11,812 bases of DNA from an uncultured Acetatifactor sp. (GCA_947644185.1 CANRZC010000039.1:1-11812); one strand, 5' to 3'; shown: positions 1-7,308, counted from the first letter of the stretch. Notes: a model not told the origin generated them from the letters alone. Numbers and translations are program-made.

Positions 1-668
1 AGAGCGAGGCTTTTCTGGGACATAAATGGTGCAATTACTGGTTCCATGTGCATCATCTGAATGACAGATCAGGCAAGATGAGCAAATCAAAGGGGGAATT
101 TCTCACAGTTTCCCTGGTGAAATCAAAGGGCTATGACCCCAAAGTGTATCGTCTCTATTGCCTGCAATCCCATTACCGCAAGCCTCTGGAATTTTCCTTT
201 GAGGCGCTGGACAATGCGGCTGCCGCCTATGACAAGCTTGTAAAGCGCATTGACAGCCTTCAGAAAGCTGTGGAAAAAGAGGAAAAGCCTCAGATGGATG
301 GAGAGAAATTTGCCGCCTGGAAAACCCGGTTTGAGGAGGCGCTGTGTGATGACCTGAACTCCTCCATGGCCCTTACGGTGGTCTACGACATGCTCAAGGA
401 CGATATGACAGATGCCACAAAATATGCTCTTGCAGAGGACTTTGACAAGGTATTGTCTCTGGATTTGACCACTGCTTATGCGGCAAAGGAGGCAGATACC
501 AAAGTGGATGCCCAGATGGAGCAGTATATCCTAGAGAAGATAGAGGAGCGGGGAGCCGCGAAAAAGGAGAAGAATTTCGCCAAGGCGGATGCAATTCGGG
601 CAGAGCTGTTGGAGAAGGGAATCATTTTGGAAGATACCCGCGAGGGCGTGAAATGGAAGAGGGCGTAA
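1..668 (+). CDS. cysS: Cysteinyl-tRNA synthetase, C-terminal part (5' end outside window)
   Basis: Charges tRNA-Cys with cysteine in the cytoplasm, using ATP. The reading frame is open from base 3 and gives 221 residues; the true start lies upstream of the window, so the N-terminal HIGH motif is not visible. The class I signature KMSKS is present at bases 75-89 and is followed by KGEFLTV and then YRLYCLQSHYRKPLEFS, a block typical of CysRS. The rest is the helical DALR-type anticodon-binding region, ending in the usual C-terminal segment with AIRAELLEKGIILEDT and a final VKWKR. The stop is TAA at 666-668, and the next gene (mrnC) begins inside this one, overlapping by 16 bases, which suggests translational coupling. 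The assignment is very secure; only completeness is limited. Confidence 0.97.
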   Translation, partial: SEAFLGHKWCNYWFHVHHLNDRSGKMSKSKGEFLTVSLVKSKGYDPKVYRLYCLQSHYRKPLEFSFEALDNAAAAYDKLVKRIDSLQKAVEKEEKPQMDGEKFAAWKTRFEEALCDDLNSSMALTVVYDMLKDDMTDATKYALAEDFDKVLSLDLTTAYAAKEADTKVDAQMEQYILEKIEERGAAKKEKNFAKADAIRAELLEKGIILEDTREGVKWKRA

Positions 669-1117
669 AAACGGCGGCCCCTGTGGAGACCAGCCTGCGG
701 ACAGAAATCAGGGGCGTATTTCCGGGAAAAGAGCAGGATATCCGCAGCTATTCCGGCCTGTCTCTGGCCTATATTGGGGATGCGGTTTACGATCTAATGA
801 TCCGAACCGTGGTGGTCTCTCGGGGCAACCGTCCTGTGAACGATCTGCACCATATTACAGTGCAGTTTGTCAGCGCCAATGCCCAGTCTAAAATGGTACA
901 GGCTTTGATGGACAGCTTCACGGAAGAGGAACTGTCGGTATATAGGCGGGGGAAAAACGCGAAGCCCCACACAATTGCCAAGAACACCAGCATGGCGGAT
1001 TATCTGAGAGCCACTGGCTTTGAGGCGGTGATCGGGTATCTCTATCTGACGGATCAGATGGAGCGGCTGCTGTATTTGGTGAAAAAGGGCATTGAATTGA
1101 TTGGACTAAAAATATAA
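653..1117 (+). CDS. mrnC: Mini-ribonuclease 3 (RNase III-like, no dsRBD)
   Basis: Dimeric endoribonuclease that, in Bacillus, matures the ends of 23S rRNA within pre-50S particles. The 154-residue product is a bare RNase III catalytic domain without the C-terminal double-stranded RNA-binding domain, which is diagnostic of the Mini-III family. Visible motifs are LAYIGDAVYD at residues 39-48 (acidic catalytic D43), the family block YRRGKNAKPHTIAKN at 97-111, MADYLRATGFEAVIGYLYL at 114-132 (catalytic E124), and a short C-terminal helix. The ATG at 653 lies inside the end of cysS with GAGGG about 10 bases upstream, so translation is probably coupled. The cysS-mrnC-rlmB order is conserved in Firmicutes and supports the call. 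Length and motifs are normal for the family. Confidence 0.95.
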   Translation: MEEGVKTAAPVETSLRTEIRGVFPGKEQDIRSYSGLSLAYIGDAVYDLMIRTVVVSRGNRPVNDLHHITVQFVSANAQSKMVQALMDSFTEEELSVYRRGKNAKPHTIAKNTSMADYLRATGFEAVIGYLYLTDQMERLLYLVKKGIELIGLKI

Positions 1118-1157
1118 GGGCGGCATGTTTGAAGTGTGAAAGGAATAGGAAAAACCT

Positions 1158-1904
1158 ATGAGGTATGAGGAATTTACAATTGAAGGAAGAAATGCAGTGA
1201 GAGAGGCGTTTTGCTCTGGCAAGACCATAGACAAGCTGTATGTGCAGGATGGCTGTCAGGACGGGCCCATTGTCTCCATCAAAAGGGAGGCCCAAAAACA
1301 TGACACCATCATAAGATACGTGACCAGGGAACGCTTGGACCAGATGTCCGAGACGGGAAAGCATCAGGGGGTCATTGCCATGGCGGCAGCCTATGAGTAT
1401 GCCACTGTGCAGGATATCCTGCAGGCTGCCAAGGCAAAGCAGGAGCCGCCCTTTGTGATTTTGCTGGACAATGTGGAGGATCCCCACAATCTGGGGGCGA
1501 TTATTCGAACCGCGAACCTGGCGGGAGCTCACGGCGTCATTATACCGAAGAACCGTGCAGTGGGGCTGACGGCAGCGGTGGCCAGAACCTCTGCAGGGGC
1601 ACTGAATTATACGCCAGTGGCAAAGGTGACGAACCTGGCAAAAACTATAGAGGAGTTGAAAAAAGAGGGTCTGTGGTTTGTCTGTGCGGACATGAGTGGC
1701 ACTGTCATGTATGAGCTTGACTTAAAGGGGCCTATAGGGCTGATCATAGGAAGCGAAGGAGAAGGCGTGGGAAGGCTTGTGAAGGAGAAATGTGATATGG
1801 TGGCTTCCATTCCCATGAAAGGGGAAATCGATTCCCTGAATGCTTCCGTTGCCGCTGGGGTACTGGCATATGAAATTGTCCGACAGAGAAGCGGAGGGAA
1901 ATAA
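1158..1904 (+). CDS. rlmB: 23S rRNA 2'-O-methyltransferase, TrmH/SpoU family (RlmB type)
   Basis: SAM-dependent SPOUT-class methyltransferase of 248 residues. Members of this branch methylate a ribose 2'-OH of 23S rRNA (G2251 in E. coli). The N-terminal small substrate-binding domain starts with the typical EFTIEGRNAVREA (residues 5-17). The catalytic knot carries motif 1 DNVEDPHNLGAIIRTANLAG (104-123, with N111 and R117), motif 2 IGLIIGSEGEGVGRLV (193-208) and motif 3 IPMKGEIDSLNASVAAGVLA (218-237). All three motifs are intact. AGGA at 1147-1150 sits 7 bases before the ATG. It is separated from mrnC by 40 bases with no visible terminator, so it is probably in the same transcript. RlmB and other TrmH paralogues cannot be fully told apart by sequence reading, but the neighbourhood matches B. 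subtilis yacO/rlmB. Confidence 0.92.
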   Translation: MRYEEFTIEGRNAVREAFCSGKTIDKLYVQDGCQDGPIVSIKREAQKHDTIIRYVTRERLDQMSETGKHQGVIAMAAAYEYATVQDILQAAKAKQEPPFVILLDNVEDPHNLGAIIRTANLAGAHGVIIPKNRAVGLTAAVARTSAGALNYTPVAKVTNLAKTIEELKKEGLWFVCADMSGTVMYELDLKGPIGLIIGSEGEGVGRLVKEKCDMVASIPMKGEIDSLNASVAAGVLAYEIVRQRSGGK

Positions 1905-1929
1905 ATGCTGGAAAGACAGGAGACCGGAT

Positions 1930-2556
1930 ATGGCTGGAAAATATGCGGATTACGAGCAGTATACTGATGATGAGCTCATAGACAGGCTCCGCCGGGGAGA
2001 GTCTGCCATCACGGACTACATCTGCGATAAGTACAAGAATCTGGTGCGCAGCAAGGCGAAGTCCATGTTTATCCTGGGCGCGGACAACGACGACCTGATT
2101 CAGGAAGGCATGATCGGGCTGTTTAAGGCAGTCAGGGACTATGACATGGGCAGGGACGCAAGCTTCTATACCTTTGCCGAGCTGTGTATCAGCCGTCAGA
2201 TGTACACGGCGGTGCAGGCTGCGAAGCGCCGCAAGCACCTGCCTCTGAATACCTATGTCTCCCTGGACAGCAAGGGAAGCTTTTCCGGGGAGGAGGAGCG
2301 GGAAAGCCCGAATCTGGCCGAGGTACTGGCAGATCGGGTGGAAATGAACCCGGAGGAACTGTTTCTGGACAAGGAGAGGGTGGCCTATTTGGAGAAGACT
2401 ATCGAGGAGGAATTAAGCGATTTCGAGCGACAGGTACTGGACTTATATATGACCGGGATGAGCTATACAGAGATCGCGAAAGTCCTGGGTAGAGATGGGA
2501 AAGCCACGGACAACGCGCTCCAGAGACTGAAAGCAAAGATACGAAAAAAGCTATGA
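1930..2556 (+). CDS. sigH: RNA polymerase sigma-H factor (SigH)
   Basis: Sigma-70 family factor of 208 residues that directs RNA polymerase to transition-phase and early sporulation promoters. Region 2 spans about residues 28-100 and contains DDLIQEGMIGLFKAVRDYD (54-72), the core-binding and -10 recognition part; region 4 spans about 155-205 with the helix-turn-helix SYTEIAKVLGRDGKATDNAL. The linker is short, and region 3 is absent as usual for SigH. The start is placed at ATG 1930 because AGGAG at 1918-1922 lies 7 bases upstream and the product then begins like other SigH proteins; the frame is open to an ATG at 1840, but that would put 30 unsupported residues inside rlmB. It follows rlmB by 25 bases, so it is probably co-transcribed, and ends at an intrinsic terminator. 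Confidence 0.93.
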   Translation: MAGKYADYEQYTDDELIDRLRRGESAITDYICDKYKNLVRSKAKSMFILGADNDDLIQEGMIGLFKAVRDYDMGRDASFYTFAELCISRQMYTAVQAAKRRKHLPLNTYVSLDSKGSFSGEEERESPNLAEVLADRVEMNPEELFLDKERVAYLEKTIEEELSDFERQVLDLYMTGMSYTEIAKVLGRDGKATDNALQRLKAKIRKKL

Positions 2557-2575
2557 AAGAGAGATGGCATTTATG

Positions 2576-2621
2576 AAGCGGTTATTGCAGAGAAAGCATA
2601 AACCGCTTTTTATGTTTTTTT
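2576..2621 (+). terminator. Intrinsic terminator after sigH
   Basis: Stem AAGCGGTT (2576-2583) pairs with AACCGCTT (2601-2608). The inner TGC/GCA pairing (2586-2588 with 2596-2598) extends it with small bulges. It is followed by a T-rich tail (TTTTTATG then seven T). It lies 20 bases after the sigH stop and closes the housekeeping operon. Confidence 0.85.
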
Positions 2622-2645
2622 AAGAAACAGGAAAGACTTCTTCTA

Positions 2646-2674
2646 TTGACTTTGCAAAATGGCAGACATATAAT
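2646..2674 (+). promoter_or_regulatory. Sigma-A-type promoter for the RND gene
   Basis: TTGACT at 2646-2651 (5 of 6 to the -35 consensus) and a perfect TATAAT at 2669-2674 are separated by exactly 17 bases. The predicted transcription start is near 2681, giving a leader of about 160 bases before the RND start codon. It is the best promoter match in the window. Confidence 0.82.
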
Positions 2675-2687
2675 CAAGGACGGAAAA

Positions 2688-2765
2688 CCGACTGGCGGGT
2701 CGGAAAGCGTTCAGGCGCAAGGTCGCGCCTGAACGCTTGGAAAAACGCAGGGGCAGCGTTTTTCC
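2688..2765 (+). promoter_or_regulatory. Structured 5' leader with three consecutive hairpins
   Basis: Three perfect inverted repeats follow the promoter. Hairpin 1: CCGAC (2688-2692) with GTCGG (2699-2703), loop of 6. Hairpin 2: AAGCGTTCAGGCGC (2705-2718) with its exact complement at 2725-2738, a 14-bp stem with a 6-base loop. Hairpin 3: GGAAAAACGC (2739-2748) with GCGTTTTTCC (2756-2765), a 10-bp stem with a 7-base loop. Hairpins 2 and 3 abut with no spacer. Their arms share GCGTT/AACGC segments (2707-2711, 2732-2736, 2744-2748, 2756-2760), so alternative pairings are possible. The role is not known: it could be an attenuator, a transcript-stabilising structure, or, for hairpin 1 close to the transcription start, a DNA operator. 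No known riboswitch class was recognised. Confidence 0.7.
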
Positions 2766-2846
2766 GGGTGCCAACAGATGTTGAAGTTTTTAGGATATGC
2801 TTTTTTATAAATTTGTTACGCGGATAAAGAGCAGGGAGGTATGGAC

Positions 2847-5800
2847 TTGATATCAAAATTCAGTGTGAAGAAGCCTTATACGGTACTGGTGGGAGTGGTG
2901 CTGGCCATTGTGCTGGGTGTGGTGTCTTTTACAAGGATGACCACGGATCTATTGCCAAGCATCAGTCTTCCCTACGTGATCGTAATGACCACTTATCCCG
3001 GCGCCAGCCCGGAGACTGTGGAGATGGCAGTGACCCAGCCGGTGGAAGCATCCATGGCCACAGTGAGTAATATTGAGAGTATTAGCTCTGTGTCCAATGA
3101 AAACTATTCCATGGTGATTCTGGAGTTTGCACAGACTGCGGACATGAATGCAGTGTCCCTGGAGATTCGGGAAAGCCTGGATCAGATCAAGAGCTATTGG
3201 GACGATTCCATAGGGAACCCCATTATTATGAAGCTGAATCCTGATATGCTGCCAGTGATGATTGCGGCAGTGGGTGTGGAGGGCATGGACAATGCCCAGA
3301 TCAGTACATATGTGCAGGATCAGGTGATGCCGGAATTGGAGAGCATTGAGGGTGTGGCCAGTGTCAGCGCCACAGGGCTGCTGGAAGAGAGCGTCAACGT
3401 CATTATTCGCCAGGATAAGGTGGATGCTGTCAACGACAAGATCTTTGCCGCTATCGATGATAAGATGAAGGAGGCGGAAGAGGAGCTGGCAGAAGGCCGA
3501 AAGGAGCTGGAGGACGGCAAAAACGAGCTGGCACAGGGCCGAAAGGAGCTGACGGACAGCCAGAAGGAACTGGCAGAGGGCCGAAAAGAGCTGGAGGATG
3601 GGAAGGCAGAGCTTGCAAGCGGCAGGACAGAGCTGGAGAATAAGCAGGAGGAGCTGAACAACCAGCTAGCGGTACAGAAGAATTCTCTGCTCACAGCCAA
3701 AGCCCAGCTGGAGGAGATACAGACCAATCTGACCACTGCGAAGCAGCTAAACGACGGGCTGGCCCAGATGGCTCCTATGGTGCCTCAGATTCGGGAGCAG
3801 AAGGCGGAGATGGAGAAGCTGCGGGACGGGGGTTATCTGGCCAGGTATACGGAATATATGGCGGCATGGGGAAAGGCACTGCAAGATGTGGGAGCGATTC
3901 TGGCTAACCCAGATCTGAATCCGGATCTGAATCCCACCCCCACACCGAATCCTAATCCTGACCCGAATCCAAGCCCCGCTCCAAGTCGGGAACAGTTTGT
4001 GGCGGCTTTGGCTACTGCGTTGGCACCAGCATTGGAAGCCCAGATAGGGATTGATCAGCTCAGACAGGAATTTATAGGAAACAAAGCGCTGGACACATTG
4101 GCCTCCGCTGACCCCCAGATGGCCCAGATCATAGAGGCAGCGAAAAATCAGAATCCCTGGTATCCTCAAATAAGCTATGACCCTACCACAAATCTTCCGA
4201 TTCTGCCCGATGAAGCAACCATACAGGCTTTGACCACTACCGTGGGCACAGCCCTGGGCGCTGCAGAGGCGGCAGCAGGGCAGGCGCTTACCATGGATAT
4301 GTTCAAGCTGCCGGAACAGTATGACGATATGCAGACCGCACTCACATCCCTCACCAATGGTTTGGGCTATGAGGCTTATGTGGCCCAGATCAATAAAGTG
4401 CTGGCCAGTCAAAACGTCACGGATTTGTCCAAGGCTATCAGTGATATCAACAATGGGCTGGTAGCCATCGAGAAAGGCCAGATGTCTGCAGCCGTTGAGT
4501 TTGCCAACGGCAAGGCTACCATTTCCATGGGAGAATATCAGCTGGAAGTAGCCCAGTCCCAGCTGGAAAGCGGCGAGCAGCAGATCAAAAGCGGCCTAGA
4601 ACAAATGGAGGATGCGGCAAAGCAACTGGAGGATGCTGAGAAACAGCTGGAGGATGGGGAGAAACAGCTGGCAGAGGCCAAAGAGACTGCCAAGAGCCAG
4701 GCGGATATGACAGATAAGCTCACCGTGGATGTGATAAAAAATCTCCTGACTGCCCAGAATTTTTCCATGCCTGCTGGCTATGTAACCGAGGAGGGTATCA
4801 GTTACATGGTGAGGGTAGGGGATAAACCTTCCACAGTGGAGGAGCTACAGGAGCTGCCTTTGATGGATTTGCACATGGACGGTGTGCCAGTGATTACCCT
4901 GAAAGATGTGGCAGATGTGTTCTATACGGACAATTCTGAGGAGATTTATGCCAATGTGGACGGCAGCCCAGGGGTTATGCTCACCATCCAGAAACAGACA
5001 GGGTATTCTACCGGTGAGGTGTCAGATCGACTGGCAGAGCGCTTTGAGAGGATGATGGAGGAGAATACAGCTCTGTCGTTGATTACGCTGATGGATCAGG
5101 GGATCTATATTGACCTGGTAATGGATTCCATCATAAACAACATTCTGTTCGGCGCAGTGCTGGCGATACTGATATTGATTCTATTCTTGAAGGATATCAG
5201 ACCTACTCTGGTGGTGGCATTCTCCATTCCCATCAGCCTGGTGACAGCCATTGTGTGTATGTACTTTAGCGGTGTGACCTTGAATATCATTTCCCTGTCT
5301 GGATTGGCATTGGGCATTGGTATGCTGGTTGACAACTCGATTGTAGTCATTGAGAATATATACCGTATGCGCAGTGAGGGGCGCTCTGTGCGGGAGGCAG
5401 CCACTGCAGGCGCCCAGGAGGTGGCAGGCGCGATTCTGGCTTCCACCCTTACCACTGTGTGCGTATTTTTGCCCATTGTGTTCACAGAGGGCATTACCAG
5501 ACAACTGTTTGTAGATATGGGGTTGACCATTGCCTATTCCCTGTTGGCCAGTTTGGTGATCGCGTTGACTGTGGTGCCAGCCATGTCCTCGAAGATGCTG
5601 GTGCGGACAAAGGAACAGAAAGAGGGGAAGCTTTTCGGCGGTCTGGTAAAAGGGTATGAGATGCTGCTAAAAGGCGCTCTGCGGGTGAAGCCGCTGGTAT
5701 TTATTTTGACGCTTGTTTTACTGGTGGCCAGTGTAGCCCTGGCATTTACCAATGGCACAGCCTTTATGTCAGATATGGATTCCACCCAGCTCACAGTCAA

Positions 5801-7211
5801 TGTAACGCTGGGGGAGGAGGCAACGCTGGCCCAAACTGGCGAACTTACTGACCAGGTGGTGGAGGCCATCCGCTCAATCGATGATGTCCAGAATGTGGGT
5901 GCCATGACCAGCAGCTCCAACATGTCGCTGCTGGGTGGAGGCGGGGGAAGTACCAACAGCTCCTCTATCTATGTGGTGACAAAAGAAGACAAGTCTATGA
6001 GCAATGAGGAGATTGCCCGCATCATAAAAGAGAAGACAGAGGGCCTGGAGGCTGAAATTACCGTGGACACTTCCAGCATGGATATGAGCGCCATGGGAGG
6101 CAGCGGTATTGTGGTGCAGGTGCGAGGACGAGACCTGGATACTCTGCGCCGTATCGCTGAGGAGGTGGCTGCTGTGGTGGAGAGTGTGGATGGCACTGCT
6201 GAGGTCAACGATGGTCTGGAGGATGCAGATGAAGAGCTGCGCATTGTGATCAACCGGGAAGAGGCGGTGCATTATGGCCTTACAGTGGCACAAGTATACG
6301 CCCAGCTCTACGCGAAGCTGGCGGAGGCTAGCAGTGCCACCACATTGGTTGCGGACGAAAAGGACTACAATGTATACGTCATGAATGGTAGCGATATTAC
6401 ATTGACCAGGGAGCTGGTGAAGAGACTGGAGATAGACGGTACCGACGAAGAGGGAGAGAGTGTGAAGGTGCCTCTGTCCAGGATAGCTTCCTTTGAGACC
6501 ACACAGGCCCTGTCCTCCATCAGCCGTGCGGATCAGACGCGGTATATATCTGTCTCTGCGTCAATCGCTGAGGGCTATAATGTAGGCTTGGTGGCCGCAG
6601 ATGTGGAGGAGAAGCTGGCTGACTATGAAATGCCTGCAGGCTACCAGCTGGTGTTTTCCGGGGAGAATGAGACCATTCAGGATGCCATGGAGCAAATGGT
6701 GTTGATGCTGATATTAGCTGTTATCTTCATGTACCTGATAATGGTGGCCCAGTTCCAATCTCTGCTATCACCATTTATTATCCTATTTACAATTCCGCTA
6801 GCTTTCACAGGAGGCTTTATGGGGCTGTATGTCAGTGGAAGTGAGGTTAGCGTCATTGCCATGATTGGCTTTGTAATGCTGGCTGGCGTCATTGTAAACA
6901 ATGGTATCGTCATCATTGATTACATGAATCAGCTGCGGGAGGGCGGAATGGAGAAGCGGGAGGCGATTTTGACGGCCGGGCGCACCAGGCTGCGGCCTGT
7001 GCTGATGACTGCCCTGACTACGATCCTGGCCTTGTCCACCATGGTGTTTAGCAATGATATGGGATCCGAGATGGCAAAACCTATGGCAGTGGTCACCATC
7101 GGCGGACTGACCTATGGCACACTGCTGACATTAGTGGTCATCCCCTGCATTTATGATGTGTTTATCCGAAACAAGAAGAGAGAGCTGGCAGAGTGCGCAG
7201 ATATGGATTGA
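2847..7211 (+). CDS. RND-family (HAE1-like) transporter with long coiled-coil insertion
   Basis: Proton-driven RND exporter of the cytoplasmic membrane. Residue numbers here count from ATG 2841, giving 1456 residues. TM1 is at about 13-30, TM2-TM6 at 765-914, TM7 at 950-970 and TM8-TM12 at 1284-1440. The TM4 motif GIGMLVDNSIVVIENI (825-840) keeps the first acidic residue of the AcrB Asp pair but has Asn at the second; the TM10 position of AcrB Lys940 is Asn (VNNGIVIIDY, from 1352). Porter-like sequence flanks an insertion of about 420 residues (roughly 205-625) where AcrB has its docking loop: eight heptads (216-271), an Asn/Pro linker (356-382), an Ala-rich helical part, and seven heptads (568-616). 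The usual HAE1 length is about 1040. The start is set at TTG 2847, 7 bases after GGGAGG; ATG 2841 would be only 1 base from it. No adaptor gene is adjacent. Substrate unknown. Confidence 0.9.
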   Translation: MISKFSVKKPYTVLVGVVLAIVLGVVSFTRMTTDLLPSISLPYVIVMTTYPGASPETVEMAVTQPVEASMATVSNIESISSVSNENYSMVILEFAQTADMNAVSLEIRESLDQIKSYWDDSIGNPIIMKLNPDMLPVMIAAVGVEGMDNAQISTYVQDQVMPELESIEGVASVSATGLLEESVNVIIRQDKVDAVNDKIFAAIDDKMKEAEEELAEGRKELEDGKNELAQGRKELTDSQKELAEGRKELEDGKAELASGRTELENKQEELNNQLAVQKNSLLTAKAQLEEIQTNLTTAKQLNDGLAQMAPMVPQIREQKAEMEKLRDGGYLARYTEYMAAWGKALQDVGAILANPDLNPDLNPTPTPNPNPDPNPSPAPSREQFVAALATALAPALEAQIGIDQLRQEFIGNKALDTLASADPQMAQIIEAAKNQNPWYPQISYDPTTNLPILPDEATIQALTTTVGTALGAAEAAAGQALTMDMFKLPEQYDDMQTALTSLTNGLGYEAYVAQINKVLASQNVTDLSKAISDINNGLVAIEKGQMSAAVEFANGKATISMGEYQLEVAQSQLESGEQQIKSGLEQMEDAAKQLEDAEKQLEDGEKQLAEAKETAKSQADMTDKLTVDVIKNLLTAQNFSMPAGYVTEEGISYMVRVGDKPSTVEELQELPLMDLHMDGVPVITLKDVADVFYTDNSEEIYANVDGSPGVMLTIQKQTGYSTGEVSDRLAERFERMMEENTALSLITLMDQGIYIDLVMDSIINNILFGAVLAILILILFLKDIRPTLVVAFSIPISLVTAIVCMYFSGVTLNIISLSGLALGIGMLVDNSIVVIENIYRMRSEGRSVREAATAGAQEVAGAILASTLTTVCVFLPIVFTEGITRQLFVDMGLTIAYSLLASLVIALTVVPAMSSKMLVRTKEQKEGKLFGGLVKGYEMLLKGALRVKPLVFILTLVLLVASVALAFTNGTAFMSDMDSTQLTVNVTLGEEATLAQTGELTDQVVEAIRSIDDVQNVGAMTSSSNMSLLGGGGGSTNSSSIYVVTKEDKSMSNEEIARIIKEKTEGLEAEITVDTSSMDMSAMGGSGIVVQVRGRDLDTLRRIAEEVAAVVESVDGTAEVNDGLEDADEELRIVINREEAVHYGLTVAQVYAQLYAKLAEASSATTLVADEKDYNVYVMNGSDITLTRELVKRLEIDGTDEEGESVKVPLSRIASFETTQALSSISRADQTRYISVSASIAEGYNVGLVAADVEEKLADYEMPAGYQLVFSGENETIQDAMEQMVLMLILAVIFMYLIMVAQFQSLLSPFIILFTIPLAFTGGFMGLYVSGSEVSVIAMIGFVMLAGVIVNNGIVIIDYMNQLREGGMEKREAILTAGRTRLRPVLMTALTTILALSTMVFSNDMGSEMAKPMAVVTIGGLTYGTLLTLVVIPCIYDVFIRNKKRELAECADMD
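3486..3653 (+). repeat. Coding heptad repeat block 1 (two 84-bp units)
   Basis: Within the RND gene, eight 21-bp units encode heptads of the pattern L-x-x-G-x-x-E (residues 216-271). They group into two related 84-bp halves: LAEGRKELEDGK occurs at 216-227 and again at 244-255. This predicts a long, highly charged coiled-coil helix and suggests growth by tandem duplication. Confidence 0.85.
3906..3986 (+). repeat. Asn/Pro-rich linker with 12-bp tandem repeat
   Basis: Encodes residues 356-382 of the RND protein, composed almost only of N, P, D, L, T, S and A with alternating prolines (for example PTPTPNPNPDPNPSP). The DNA contains GATCTGAATCC twice in tandem (3912-3922 and 3924-3934, period 12). 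An extended, flexible spacer between two helical regions is the likely role. Confidence 0.8.
4542..4688 (+). repeat. Coding heptad repeat block 2
   Basis: Seven heptads (residues 568-616 of the RND protein) with hydrophobic residues at 568, 575, 582, 589, 596, 603 and 610, and a pattern like L-E-x-G/A-x-x-Q, for example KQLEDAEKQLEDGEKQL. It could pair antiparallel with heptad block 1 to form a coiled-coil hairpin; that pairing is inference. Confidence 0.8.
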
Positions 7212-7216
7212 CTTCA

Positions 7217-7263
7217 TGCATGAAAAAGGGCAGGCAGCAGTATCGTCTGCTCTTTTTTATGCA
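7217..7263 (+). terminator. Intrinsic terminator after the RND gene
   Basis: A 19-bp stem (7217-7235 with 7245-7263, three G-T wobbles, loop of 9) has an A-run in the left arm and TTTTTT in the right arm, so it could act in both directions. It begins 5 bases after the RND stop codon and separates the pump gene from tetR. Confidence 0.8.
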
Positions 7264-7265
7264 CA

Positions 7266-7308
7266 GGCCCGCACAAAGGTAATATGCCGCTTAGGCGGCG
7301 TGCGGGCC
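7266..7308. repeat. Bulged inverted repeat (GC-rich hairpin)
   Basis: GGCCCGCAC (7266-7274) is exactly complementary to GTGCGGGCC (7300-7308). Stacked directly inside is a second stem GCCGC (7286-7290) with GCGGC (7295-7299) and a TTAG tetraloop. The 11 bases 7275-7285 form a one-sided bulge. It resembles the palindromic units of intergenic repeat families, but only one copy of this hairpin is in the window. Confidence 0.75.

Noticed and set aside
918..1532. Long minus-strand open frame (204 codons) across mrnC and rlmB
   Set aside because: It is antisense to two well-supported genes and shows no domain, and its composition is what the opposite strand of coding DNA gives.
1840..1929. Upstream in-frame ATG for sigH, adding 30 residues
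   Set aside because: It lies inside rlmB, has no ribosome site, and the added residues do not resemble SigH; ATG 1930 has AGGAG at 7 bases.
1905..1967. Short 20-codon frame starting right after the rlmB stop (TAAATG)
   Set aside because: No distinct ribosome site and it overlaps sigH out of frame; it is not a remnant of yacP that I can recognise.
2778..2810. Ten-codon frame (MLKFLGYAFL) in the pump leader, possible leader peptide
   Set aside because: No Shine-Dalgarno before its ATG and no regulatory codon pattern; too short to support without translation data.
3320..4412. Two antisense open frames opposite the RND coiled-coil region
   Set aside because: Ser- and Cys-rich shadow products of the repeat codons; no ribosome site or recognisable domain.
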